Part shown: one piece after another, positions 1 through 6,816 of the stretch | How positions within the stretch are numbered: the stretch's first letter is position 1 | Layout of the letters: every line of letters begins with the position of its first letter | Assembly: GCA_903953065.1 (NCBI GenBank) | Contig: CAJBIG010000041.1 | Location: forward strand, 1-19,099 | From: an uncultured Solirubrobacterales bacterium | Lineage (GTDB): Bacteria; Actinomycetota; Thermoleophilia; Solirubrobacterales; Solirubrobacteraceae | DNA length: 19,099 nucleotides | Reading direction: 5' to 3' | Position numbers and translations under genes: made by a program | The notes under the pieces: generated by a model | Database searches by the model: none | Seen by the model: only the letters and a program-made list of their open reading frames with translations | Told to the model about the DNA's origin: nothing

Positions 1-241
1 ACTTGGTTGGGACGATCGGCAGATCCGCCATCCGCCACTTCTTGAACTTCTCGTCGTACTGGTCTGGATCGGCTAGCGAAACGAGGTGCCCGACTGCCCA
101 ACTGATGATGTGATCGGGGCCTTCGAGGGCGCGGGAGCGCTTCTCGCCGGTTCCCGCTTTCTTCTTGAACGGGCCAGGAAGAACGCGAGCGAGATCCTCC
201 CCCACGGAAGGCTTCTCGGCGATGATCAGTGTCTTACCCAT
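1..241 (-). CDS. topB: DNA topoisomerase III (type IA), N-terminal part, cut by window edge
   Basis: The reverse strand from an ATG at 241-239 reads 80 codons beginning MGKTLIIAEKPSVGEDLARV, with no stop before the window edge. IAEKPSVG is the start of the TOPRIM domain of topoisomerase III-like type IA enzymes; E9 matches the acidic residue that helps the active-site tyrosine in strand cleavage and religation. A downstream WAVGHLVSL segment also fits the TOPRIM fold of TopB rather than TopA. These enzymes pass single strands to decatenate replication and recombination intermediates in the cytoplasm. The gene is divergent from the PBP gene with 84 bases between. The active-site tyrosine and C-terminal domains lie outside the window, so completeness cannot be judged. 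Confidence 0.85.
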   Translation of the reverse strand, partial: MGKTLIIAEKPSVGEDLARVLPGPFKKKAGTGEKRSRALEGPDHIISWAVGHLVSLADPDQYDEKFKKWRMADLPIVPTK

Positions 242-277
242 CGCGCCGCAGCGTAGCGACCTGCCGGACCGAACCTA

Positions 278-307
278 TTCTGACCACCGTGTTGGCTACC
301 TTAAAAT
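278..307 (+). promoter_or_regulatory. Weak candidate promoter for the PBP gene
   Basis: In the 84-base divergent gap there is TAAAAT at 302-307, one mismatch from TATAAT. It lies 18 bases after TTCTGA (278-283), a poor -35 with three of six matches. The PBP start at 326 would then follow a leader of roughly 12 bases. No clear Shine-Dalgarno sequence precedes 326, which is compatible with a short leader. This is pattern matching only. Confidence 0.3.
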
Positions 308-325
308 CCAAGCTGTGAGCTACCA

Positions 326-2077
326 ATGAGCGAGAAGCCAAACCAGCCACGGCCCACGCGAGCGGCGGCGGCTCCCCGCTCGAAAGCGAAGCTAACGGAA
401 GCGCAGAAGCGCAACGATCTGTTGCGGCGGCGTGCGATTCCGGTAGCACTCGTTGCCGGTCTGGCATTCCTTTTTGGCGCGATCGCTGGAGCGTCGTCGG
501 GCTCTGCCGGCGAGGACGAGGTTCGCGCTTACGCCCAAGCTTGGTCGAAGGCCGATTGGGCGACGATGCATGCGCAGCTAACGACGCAAGCCCAGAAGAG
601 CACGCCGCTGCTGGACTTCGCACAGTCGAACCGCACAACGCTCGCAACCGCGACGGCCGCAGAGCGATCGGTGAGAGCTGGCGAGCCAAAAGAGGCTGGC
701 GACGGGCGCTGGCGAGTTCCGCTGACGATCCGCACGAGGATCTTTGGCACCGTGCGCGGCGAAGTCGTTCTGCAGACGGTCGAAGATGGCGACAACACCC
801 GTATCGCGTGGATTCCCTCCAATGCCTTCCCCGACCTAAGACCCGGACAGCAGCTGACGCGCAACACGACGATGCCGGAGCGCGGGTCGCTGCTGACCAA
901 AGATGGGCAGGTACTCGCGGAAGGAGCGGCGCGGACCTCATCAATCCCTGCTGTCTCCAACGAAGTTGTCGGGCAGATCGGGCCAATTCCCGTCGAACGG
1001 GCTTTGGAGACCAATGCGCTTGGGATTCCGCCCGACGCCCAGGTGGGAATCTCCGGCCTTGAATTGATCTTTCAGCCGCAGCTCGCAGGGCGCCCCTCTG
1101 GAACGCTTAGAGCAGGCGATCGCGTGATCGCCCGTTCAGCCGGAAGCTCCGGCGAGAAGGTGCGAACGACGATTGTGCCGAGCGTCGAACAAGCGGCCAT
1201 TAGCGCAATGACAGGCCGCCAAGGCGGAGTCGTCGCGATGAACCCACGCAACGGCGCGATCGAAGCATTCGCCGGCCAGGCGTTCTCACTGCTTCAGCCG
1301 CCCGGATCGACCTTCAAAGTGGTTTCGACCGCCGGTGCGCTCGACGCTGGAGTCGCAAGCACCAAATCGACCTACCCGTTTATGTCAGGGATTGAGCTCT
1401 CGGGCTTCCGTATATCGAACGCCGGCGGCGAAGTTTGCGGCGGAACTCTCGGCGAGGCATTTGCCGAGTCCTGCAACTCGGTCTTCGCCCCTCTCGGCGC
1501 CAAACTCGGCGAGGCAAAACTCGTCGCCGCCGCACAGCGCTTCGGTTTTAACCGCATCTCGCCGATACCTGGCGCGGCGCAGAGCACAATTCCGCTCGAG
1601 CTTGGGGACGACCTCAACGTCGGGTCATCGGCGATTGGCCAAGGACAGGTGCAGGCCAGCACGCTGCAGATGACGCTTGTCGCGGCGACCGTCGCTCGCA
1701 GAGGACGGCTCGTAACCCCGACGCTGAGCCAAGCGAAAGCAGATCAGACAAAAGCTTCAAGCGGCGCGCAGGCGATCAAGGCGTCGACAGCCAAGATCCT
1801 CGAGCGCTTCATGATCGGCGTCGTGCGAGGTGGCACCGGAACCGCGGCCGCGATTCCGGGCGTCACCGTCGCCGGCAAGACCGGCACCGCCGAGCTCCGT
1901 TCCCCAAGCGAAAACCCTGAGGACACCGACGCCTGGTTCATTGCCTTCGCGCCCGCCGGGAAAGAGAAGATCGCCAGCAGCGCCGTCGGCGTGATGTTTG
2001 TTGGCGCCGGTACCGGCGGCGAGACCGCGGCCCCGGCAGCGCAAGGGGTACTAAGCGCGATGCTCGCGCGGCGCTAA
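326..2077 (+). CDS. Class B penicillin-binding protein (MecA_N-like domain plus transpeptidase)
   Basis: A 583-residue membrane-anchored peptidoglycan transpeptidase that would cross-link stem peptides outside the membrane. A basic cytoplasmic tail (1-36) is followed by one membrane segment at about 37-56. An NTF2-like MecA_N-type domain spans about 63-170 (EVRAYAQAWSKADWATMHAQL), then a PBP linker/dimerisation region (TTMPERGSLL at 181-190). The transpeptidase domain runs from about 290 and has all three motifs: S328-TFK-331 (nucleophile S328), S382-C-N384 and K518-T-G520, with GQG at 438-440. There is no glycosyltransferase domain, so this is class B. The SCN motif in place of SxN with a small middle residue is common in the class. 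The stop overlaps that of the convergent lipoprotein gene by 4 nt. The exact subtype (elongation, division or accessory) cannot be assigned. Confidence 0.92.
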   Translation: MSEKPNQPRPTRAAAAPRSKAKLTEAQKRNDLLRRRAIPVALVAGLAFLFGAIAGASSGSAGEDEVRAYAQAWSKADWATMHAQLTTQAQKSTPLLDFAQSNRTTLATATAAERSVRAGEPKEAGDGRWRVPLTIRTRIFGTVRGEVVLQTVEDGDNTRIAWIPSNAFPDLRPGQQLTRNTTMPERGSLLTKDGQVLAEGAARTSSIPAVSNEVVGQIGPIPVERALETNALGIPPDAQVGISGLELIFQPQLAGRPSGTLRAGDRVIARSAGSSGEKVRTTIVPSVEQAAISAMTGRQGGVVAMNPRNGAIEAFAGQAFSLLQPPGSTFKVVSTAGALDAGVASTKSTYPFMSGIELSGFRISNAGGEVCGGTLGEAFAESCNSVFAPLGAKLGEAKLVAAAQRFGFNRISPIPGAAQSTIPLELGDDLNVGSSAIGQGQVQASTLQMTLVAATVARRGRLVTPTLSQAKADQTKASSGAQAIKASTAKILERFMIGVVRGGTGTAAAIPGVTVAGKTGTAELRSPSENPEDTDAWFIAFAPAGKEKIASSAVGVMFVGAGTGGETAAPAAQGVLSAMLARR

Positions 2078-2637
2078 ACGTCGAGTGTGACGGTGGCCTT
2101 CTTGCCGGGGATCTCGCTGCTTTCGATCTCGAGCTCAAGAGGGCGGTAATTGAGTACCGGATTAGGCAGCTTGAAGATCAGGATCGCACCGGTGGTTGGA
2201 AGGTTGGCGGCAGCACTGTTCGGGTTCGGATATTGGCCACCGTCGGCTTCAACCGGCGCTTTGCGGAAGACAAGCTTGTTGCTCTCTTCAACGACCACCG
2301 GCTCGAACTCCTCGCCGCGCGTGTCCGCGATCTTGAATGTGTCGGCGGTCAAGACATCCTTCGCGCTGCTGTTGAACGCTCGAACCCACACGCCGAACCA
2401 GAGGTCCTCCGCCCCCAGCTGCGCTTCGGACGGTTCGATACCAGCCAGCAGATCGCTGTCACCGGCGTCGGCGGGATTGAGCTGACGCGACATTTGAACT
2501 TGGTACTGAAGATCACCAAGCGTCACGAAGATCGCCTCCGACTCGCCTACGGAGACGGTTGGCTCCTTGTCACCGCAGCCGGCAAGACCAGCCAGCGCGG
2601 CGGAGAGAAGAGTGAGGGCAAAAAGGCGACGGAACAT
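2074..2637 (-). CDS. Predicted lipoprotein, Ig-like/DUF4352-type extracellular domain
   Basis: A 187-residue protein starting MFRRLFALTLLSAALAGLAG with a lipobox ending at C21 (LAGC). It is a predicted substrate of Lgt, exported and anchored by a diacylglyceryl cysteine. The mature part is acidic and beta-rich in appearance, with a conserved-looking segment LWFGVWVRAFNSSAK. This resembles the DUF4352 / Ig-like extracellular proteins in which a surface domain is sensitive to co-solutes or binds a partner, but that placement is from general appearance only. I chose the ATG at 2637 rather than the upstream in-frame ATG at 2673 because GGAG sits 5 nt ahead of it and it gives a proper signal peptide. 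The gene follows the SRPBCC gene by 39 bases on the same strand. Confidence 0.8.
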   Translation of the reverse strand: MFRRLFALTLLSAALAGLAGCGDKEPTVSVGESEAIFVTLGDLQYQVQMSRQLNPADAGDSDLLAGIEPSEAQLGAEDLWFGVWVRAFNSSAKDVLTADTFKIADTRGEEFEPVVVEESNKLVFRKAPVEADGGQYPNPNSAAANLPTTGAILIFKLPNPVLNYRPLELEIESSEIPGKKATVTLDV

Positions 2638-2676
2638 TGCGGCTCCAAACTGTATTCGATTGAGCTGCGGCAAGGC

Positions 2677-3201
2677 CTAGCCGCGCAGCCCTGTCGCCGG
2701 CTTGCGGGCGCCGCCGGCAATCGTGGCACGCGGCCCGCGCGCTTTGCCCTCCTCGAGGATCCGCGCGAGGCGCCCCAGCGCCTTGCGCCAGCCGCGACGC
2801 CGAGCGCGGTTCTGACCGACTGCGCCGACGACCTTGTCGGTTGGGAAGACCGGGCGCGTCTCGACCGTGAGCGTTATCTCGGTTCCGCCGTTGCCGTCTT
2901 CACTGAGTTCGAAGGCCGTCAAAGTGCGAATCCTGTTGTACTTGCCGCCGCAGCCGACGAGCACGATCAACCGCGGCGCTTTGTACTCAACGATCGCCAT
3001 GTCGCCCCAGCCGAAGCGATCGAATGGCAGGTCCTCATGAAAGCGCCCGCCAGCTCCCAGCCCATAAGTCTCCTCGCGCGTCATCCGCCAATCGGTAAGG
3101 AAGTGCTCGGTGAACTCTGAGTAGTTCGCCAGATCGGAGAGGTAGTCGAAGACGACCTCCACCGGCCGGTCGATCTTCTGGGAAATCGTGCAGGGCTGCA
3201 T
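2677..3201 (-). CDS. SRPBCC-superfamily (START/polyketide cyclase-like) protein
   Basis: A 174-residue protein. The opening (QKIDRPVEVVFDYLSDLANY) is the classic first strand and helix of SRPBCC/Bet v1-like proteins, where the pattern I-x-x-P-x-x-V-F-x-Y-L-S-D marks a helix-grip fold with a hydrophobic ligand cavity. Later strands can be followed to GGTEITLTVETRP near residue 110. The C-terminal third is basic (RARRRGWRKALGRLARILEE), probably the long closing helix plus a disordered tail. The ligand is unknown; members bind lipids or act as cyclases, and many actinobacterial copies are uncharacterised. It sits between the zinc-ribbon gene (51-base gap upstream) and the lipoprotein gene, probably in one transcript. 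Confidence 0.78.
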   Translation of the reverse strand: MQPCTISQKIDRPVEVVFDYLSDLANYSEFTEHFLTDWRMTREETYGLGAGGRFHEDLPFDRFGWGDMAIVEYKAPRLIVLVGCGGKYNRIRTLTAFELSEDGNGGTEITLTVETRPVFPTDKVVGAVGQNRARRRGWRKALGRLARILEEGKARGPRATIAGGARKPATGLRG

Positions 3202-3252
3202 TGCGAGCCGCAGTCTACCGAGGGAGCGCAGCGGAAAGCGTGCGGCCGACGG

Positions 3253-3570
3253 CTAAGCGGCGCGCGGCAGCGTCGTTCTGCGAACGCTTACGCCGTGTTC
3301 AACGTGGAGCACCGGTGAGATGGCCCGCGGAGAACCGCTGTGCCCGTCGCGGCAGAGTGTGCAGACCGCGCCTTGGTCGAACTCAAAGACCTGCTCGCCG
3401 GTCAGCGGCACGCGGCCACAGTCGGCGCAATGAAGCTCGGCGGCAGCGCGCGTATCGTGCCCCTTGCGAAGCAGCCTTATCTCCAACTCCGGCTCGCCCA
3501 ACAATTGATTCCAGCTCAGCATCTGGTGCTTTTCGTCGACAACCAGGCTTCTCCTGCCGCGAACTGTCAC
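3253..3570 (-). CDS. Small zinc-ribbon protein of unknown function
   Basis: 105 residues if the GTG at 3570 is the start, or 89 if the ATG at 3522 (M17) is used; neither has a convincing Shine-Dalgarno. The clearest feature is a pair of CxxC knuckles, C48-ADC51 and C70-TLC73, nineteen residues apart, which is the layout of a four-cysteine zinc ribbon. There is a charged N-terminal half and a basic C-terminal tail, with no signal peptide or membrane segment. It is the first gene of the minus-strand group with the SRPBCC protein and lipoprotein, and is divergent from the FHA gene. Function unknown; nucleic-acid or protein binding would be usual for such a ribbon. The ordered cysteines in a short reading frame support a real gene. 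Confidence 0.62.
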   Translation of the reverse strand: MTVRGRRSLVVDEKHQMLSWNQLLGEPELEIRLLRKGHDTRAAAELHCADCGRVPLTGEQVFEFDQGAVCTLCRDGHSGSPRAISPVLHVEHGVSVRRTTLPRAA

Positions 3571-3574
3571 TCAA

Positions 3575-3593
3575 TTGACAAGAGGCGTAGAAT
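3575..3593 (+). promoter_or_regulatory. Candidate promoter elements in the zinc-ribbon/FHA divergent gap
   Basis: The 66-base gap between the two divergent genes holds a perfect TTGACA at 3575-3580 and a TAGAAT at 3588-3593. They are only 7 bases apart, so they cannot be the -35 and -10 of a single sigma-70 promoter. Either one belongs to a separate promoter, or one is chance. The FHA gene is the natural target because its RBS follows at 3625. Confidence 0.3.
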
Positions 3594-3601
3594 TGATCTC
3601 A

Positions 3602-3620
3602 GTCGAAATTCAGATTCGAC
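3602..3620 (+). promoter_or_regulatory. Inverted repeat GTCGAA-N7-TTCGAC in the FHA gene leader
   Basis: GTCGAA (3602-3607) and TTCGAC (3615-3620) form a perfect 6-bp inverted repeat around 7 bases, ending 4 bases before the GGAGGG ribosome-binding site. It could be a repressor operator or a small leader hairpin near the RBS. No factor can be named. Confidence 0.35.
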
Positions 3621-3624
3621 GATT

Positions 3625-3630
3625 GGAGGG
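3625..3630 (+). promoter_or_regulatory. Ribosome-binding site that fixes the FHA gene start
   Basis: GGAGGG lies 6 bases before the ATG at 3637. It decides the start of the FHA protein against longer in-frame readings that would begin inside the opposite-strand zinc-ribbon gene. It is one of the few strong Shine-Dalgarno sequences in the window. Confidence 0.75.
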
Positions 3631-3636
3631 CTTGTA

Positions 3637-4098
3637 ATGCGTGAAGAGGATCGGCATGACCGCACCACCGCATCGCACTCGCCTGCGCCTTCGTCGCGAG
3701 GAGCGGCTGACGGAGCCCAAGCTGAGTTGATCGATGCCGCCCGTGGCTCGCTGACCGAGGCCGGCGACTATTTGGTCTTTAGCGAAGGCGATCTCGTGCG
3801 CGTCGTCGCGCTGATCGGTGATTGGACGCGAATAGGGCGCAGCACCGCCGCCGACGTCCGCTTCGACGATCCGACCGTCTCGCGCCGACACGCGCTGATC
3901 ATCCGCGAGGGAAACGAGATGAAGCTGGTCGACGACAGCAGCCTTAATGGGATCTTCGTCGCCGGCGAGCGGATCGACCGCTACACACTTGGTGACGGCG
4001 ACAGCTTCCTGATCGGCCGTTACCGAATGAATTTCGTAAGCGTCACAACGACGGCCGAAGCCGAGGGCGCCGCCCCGCCCGATTCGCTGCCCGTCTAG
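3637..4098 (+). CDS. FHA-domain phosphothreonine-binding protein, GarA/OdhI-like layout
   Basis: A 153-residue cytoplasmic protein. A flexible N-terminal tail (about 1-45) contains a Thr-Thr pair (T10-T11). An FHA domain from about 47 to 137 has the expected phosphopeptide-binding residues: G67-R68-S69, S82-R-R-H85 and N104-G105. Its ending (SLNGIFVAGERIDRYTLGDG) and total length closely recall GarA of mycobacteria and OdhI of corynebacteria. In those proteins a tail threonine is phosphorylated by a Ser/Thr kinase and folds back onto the FHA domain, switching off 2-oxoglutarate-metabolism targets. The likeness in layout is visible; the same role here is inference, since the surrounding tail motif is not the ETTSVF seen in GarA. 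The parA-like gene follows 11 bases later. The start is set by GGAGGG. Confidence 0.85.
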   Translation: MREEDRHDRTTASHSPAPSSRGAADGAQAELIDAARGSLTEAGDYLVFSEGDLVRVVALIGDWTRIGRSTAADVRFDDPTVSRRHALIIREGNEMKLVDDSSLNGIFVAGERIDRYTLGDGDSFLIGRYRMNFVSVTTTAEAEGAAPPDSLPV

Positions 4099-4109
4099 AC
4101 TCGCCGCAA

Positions 4110-4931
4110 ATGGCGATTACGATCTCGGTTCTGAGCCAGAAGGGCGGGACAGGCAAGACAACGACGGTCCGGCATCTCGTTGGTGCCTTCCGACAGACCG
4201 GCCTGCGCGTGCTTGCCGTTGACCTCGATCCGCAAGGCAACCTCTCCGACTACTTCGATGTCGACCCTGAAGCCGACCCGACAATCGGCGATGTTCTCTC
4301 CGGCCGAGCCACCGCCAGCGCAGCGATAGTCGACGACGTCATCCCCGCCAACCTGAGCCTGGCCGAAGCCGAGATCACGCTCGCTGGCAAGATGGGCCGC
4401 GAACTTACGCTGCGCGGCGCGCTAGCCGAGGTAGATGACCGTTACGACGTCATCTTCATCGACTGCCCGCCTGCACTGGGCCTGCTGACCGTCAACGCGC
4501 TCGTCGCCGCCGACCAAGCGCTGCTCAGCAGCGAGGCGCAGTACTTCGCTCTGCAAGGAGTTGAGCAGGCGCTTGAGGTAATCGAGCTGGCGCGCGACAG
4601 CCTCAACCCGCAGCTGCAATGGCTCGGCGTGCTCTTCAACATCGCCGACATGCGCACTGTTCACTCGCGAGAGGCATTTGAAGCGCTGCGCGAACATGTC
4701 GGCGACCGGCTGCTTGACCAGACCGTGCGCCAGTCAATCGCCTATGCCGAATCGGCGGAGCGGGCGACTCCGATCTTCGAGCACCGCCCCGACCTTGGCA
4801 CCGATTATCTGCTTGTCGCGGCCGAGCTGCTGAAGCGGCTTGGCCTATACGAGCAGAGCGCGCAAATCGCTGCCTTGGTTCCAGCCGAAAGCGTCGCAGC
4901 AGTTGACGACGCTGCCCAAGCCGACGCTTAA
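4110..4931 (+). CDS. ParA/MinD-family ATPase without an adjacent ParB
   Basis: A 273-residue P-loop ATPase of the deviant Walker type. Walker A is K11-GGTGKTT-18, with the signature lysine K11. Walker A' is VDLDPQGN (37-44). Walker B is VIFIDCPP (114-121) with D118. This is the core of chromosomal Soj/ParA proteins, which dimerise on ATP and bind DNA non-specifically to position cargo. There is no N-terminal HTH extension, as in chromosomal rather than P1-type ParA, and no C-terminal amphipathic helix of the MinD kind is obvious. No ParB gene or parS cluster is seen nearby. Its only partner by context is the FHA gene 11 bases upstream. It therefore looks like an orphan ParA whose cargo is unknown. 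The stop overlaps the thrB stop by 4 nt. Confidence 0.88.
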   Translation: MAITISVLSQKGGTGKTTTVRHLVGAFRQTGLRVLAVDLDPQGNLSDYFDVDPEADPTIGDVLSGRATASAAIVDDVIPANLSLAEAEITLAGKMGRELTLRGALAEVDDRYDVIFIDCPPALGLLTVNALVAADQALLSSEAQYFALQGVEQALEVIELARDSLNPQLQWLGVLFNIADMRTVHSREAFEALREHVGDRLLDQTVRQSIAYAESAERATPIFEHRPDLGTDYLLVAAELLKRLGLYEQSAQIAALVPAESVAAVDDAAQADA

Positions 4932-5779
4932 AGCTCGCTGACGTCGGCGCCGCCAGGCTCGAAGCGGACGCGCTTGACTTGCGCCCACTCGCTGGCCTCG
5001 ACGCTGAGCGCCTCAACTACTCCACCGGTCGTATCGAAAGTCGTCCAGGCCAGCACGGTCGGGCCGGCTCCCGAGAGCGTCGCTCCGAGCGCGCCGAACT
5101 CTTTCGCTCGCGCGATCAGCTCGTAGGAGCGCGGGTAGAGCGGGCCGCGATAGGTCTGATGGAGGCGATCATCAAGGCCGCGTGCAATCAGTTCGAAGTC
5201 GCCTCGAGCCAACCCGAGCATCAACAGCGCGCCGTGGGCGACGTTGAAGACGGCGTCGGCGATTGGGACTTGATCGGGCAGAGCAGCGCGCGCCGCGCGC
5301 GTTGCGACCGCCTCGTTGGGGACGACGAGGACAGCCTCTAGCCCGTCCGGGGGATCAAAGCGCGTTACTTCGCCTCCAGTTGTTACGACGAAGCCACCGT
5401 GGAGCGCCGCGGCGACATTGTCGGGATGGCCGTCGAGCTCGGCGCCAAGCGCCATCAGGTCGGCATCCAGCTCAAAGAGGTGGTCGGCCGCCATCAACCC
5501 GGCGAGGTAGGCGGCGGCGCTGGTTCCGAGGCCGCCGCTAAGCGGAATCTCGGAACGGATCGTGAAGCTGAAATCGTCGGGCGGATGGAGCCGCTCGAAG
5601 CCGCGAACGACAAGGTTGCGCCGGTCGCGCGCGATGTCGAGGTCGGTCTCGATCGCGAAGCTGCCGGTCTCCGTCACCTCGAGTTCCATCGAGAGCGATA
5701 GAGCGACGGCAAACGAATCGAACCCTGGTCCAAGGTTGGCCGAAGAGGCGGGAACGGTTACGAGCCGTCGGCGGTCCAT
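4928..5779 (-). CDS. thrB: Homoserine kinase (GHMP family)
   Basis: A 283-residue enzyme that phosphorylates L-homoserine with ATP to O-phosphohomoserine, the substrate of threonine synthase. The N-terminus VPASSANLGPGFDSFAVAL is typical of ThrB. The GHMP ATP-binding motif is at PLSGGLGTSAAA (79-90), followed by GHPDN (117-121) and the C-terminal GATLSGAGPTVLAW (232-245). Length is a little below the usual 300 or so, with all core motifs present. It is the last gene of the minus-strand run; its start is 2 bases after the thrC stop, so translation is probably coupled. The 3' end overlaps the parA-like gene by 4 nt, leaving no room for a dedicated terminator. Confidence 0.94.
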   Translation of the reverse strand: MDRRRLVTVPASSANLGPGFDSFAVALSLSMELEVTETGSFAIETDLDIARDRRNLVVRGFERLHPPDDFSFTIRSEIPLSGGLGTSAAAYLAGLMAADHLFELDADLMALGAELDGHPDNVAAALHGGFVVTTGGEVTRFDPPDGLEAVLVVPNEAVATRAARAALPDQVPIADAVFNVAHGALLMLGLARGDFELIARGLDDRLHQTYRGPLYPRSYELIARAKEFGALGATLSGAGPTVLAWTTFDTTGGVVEALSVEASEWAQVKRVRFEPGGADVSEL

Positions 5780-5781
5780 CG

Positions 5782-6816
5782 TCAGCCCCAGACGGCGGCC
5801 TCAACCGCCGCCAGATCTGGTTCGCAGGCGATAATTCCATCACCAACATCGATCGCGGTTTCAGGATCCTTCAGACCATGTCCGGTGAGGACGCAAACGA
5901 TCCGTTCGACTCCTTCGGGAACTCCGTGGGCGATTAGCCCGGCGACCGACGCCGCGCTGGATGGTTCGCAGAAGACGCCGTCGCGCGATGCGAGGAAGCG
6001 GTAGGCCTCAAGGATCTGGTCGTCGGTTACCGAGTTGATCGCGCCGCCGGACTCGGCGACGGCACTGAGAGCCTCGTCGCCGCGCGCCGGGTCGCCGATC
6101 CGAATTGCGCTCGCAAGAGTCTCCGGCTGCTCGACCGGATGGCCGAGGACGAGCGGCGCCGAGCCGGCGGCCTGAAAGCCAAGCATCCGCGGCATCCTCT
6201 CGAGCTCGCCAGCCGATTCCGTAAAGCCCTTCCAGTAGGCCGTGATGTTTCCGGCATTGCCGACAGGAATCGAGAGCGCGTCGAGCGGCCGATCAGGGCC
6301 TAGCGCCTCGATCAGCTCGAAGGCGGCTGTCTTCTGGCCTTCGATCCGCAGCGGGTTGACGCTGTTGACTAGGGCAATCGGGTGGTTTGCGGAGAGTTCG
6401 CGAACAAGCCGAAGAGCCTCATCGAAGTTGCCGCGCAGACCGATTACCCGGGCGCCATGAATCACGGCCTGAGCCAGCTTGCCGCGGGCGATTTTGCCGT
6501 CGGGGACGATCACGGCGCAGGTCATTCGGGCGCGAGCGGCGTAAGCGGCAGCGCTCGCTGCGGTGTTGCCGGTGGAGGCGCAAACAACAGCGGTCGAGCC
6601 GTCACGCACGGCTCCGGAAACCGCGCAGGTCATGCCGCGGTCCTTGAACGAACCGGTTGGGTTCGCTCCCTCAATCTTCAGCCATGCCTCGACACCGAGG
6701 CGCTCACTCAGCTCGCAGGCATACAGCAGCGGCGTTGATCCTTCGTCGAGGCTGACGATTGGATCATCCGGGCCGAACGGCAGACGATCGCGGTAGCGCT
6801 CGATCAGGCCAGCCAT
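5782..6816 (-). CDS. thrC: Threonine synthase
   Basis: A 344-residue PLP enzyme converting O-phosphohomoserine to threonine. The PLP lysine is K58 in NPTGSFKDRGM. The phosphate-cup region is seen in VCASTGNTAASAAAYAARAR and IPVGNAGNITAYWKG. The short form (about 350 residues, no long N-terminal SAM-binding domain) matches the actinobacterial and Bacillus type. Its ATG overlaps the hom stop in a TGATG junction, and thrB follows 2 bases later, giving the usual hom-thrC-thrB order. All motifs expected of an active enzyme are present. Confidence 0.95.
   Translation of the reverse strand: MAGLIERYRDRLPFGPDDPIVSLDEGSTPLLYACELSERLGVEAWLKIEGANPTGSFKDRGMTCAVSGAVRDGSTAVVCASTGNTAASAAAYAARARMTCAVIVPDGKIARGKLAQAVIHGARVIGLRGNFDEALRLVRELSANHPIALVNSVNPLRIEGQKTAAFELIEALGPDRPLDALSIPVGNAGNITAYWKGFTESAGELERMPRMLGFQAAGSAPLVLGHPVEQPETLASAIRIGDPARGDEALSAVAESGGAINSVTDDQILEAYRFLASRDGVFCEPSSAASVAGLIAHGVPEGVERIVCVLTGHGLKDPETAIDVGDGIIACEPDLAAVEAAVWG

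Noticed and set aside
234..986. A 250-codon minus-strand open frame across the PBP start
   Set aside because: Arg/Ser-rich composition and overlap with both the PBP and topoisomerase starts mark it as spurious.
2233..3120. A 295-codon open frame on the plus strand opposite the lipoprotein and SRPBCC genes
   Set aside because: It spans two well-supported minus-strand genes and has no family features; antisense artefact.
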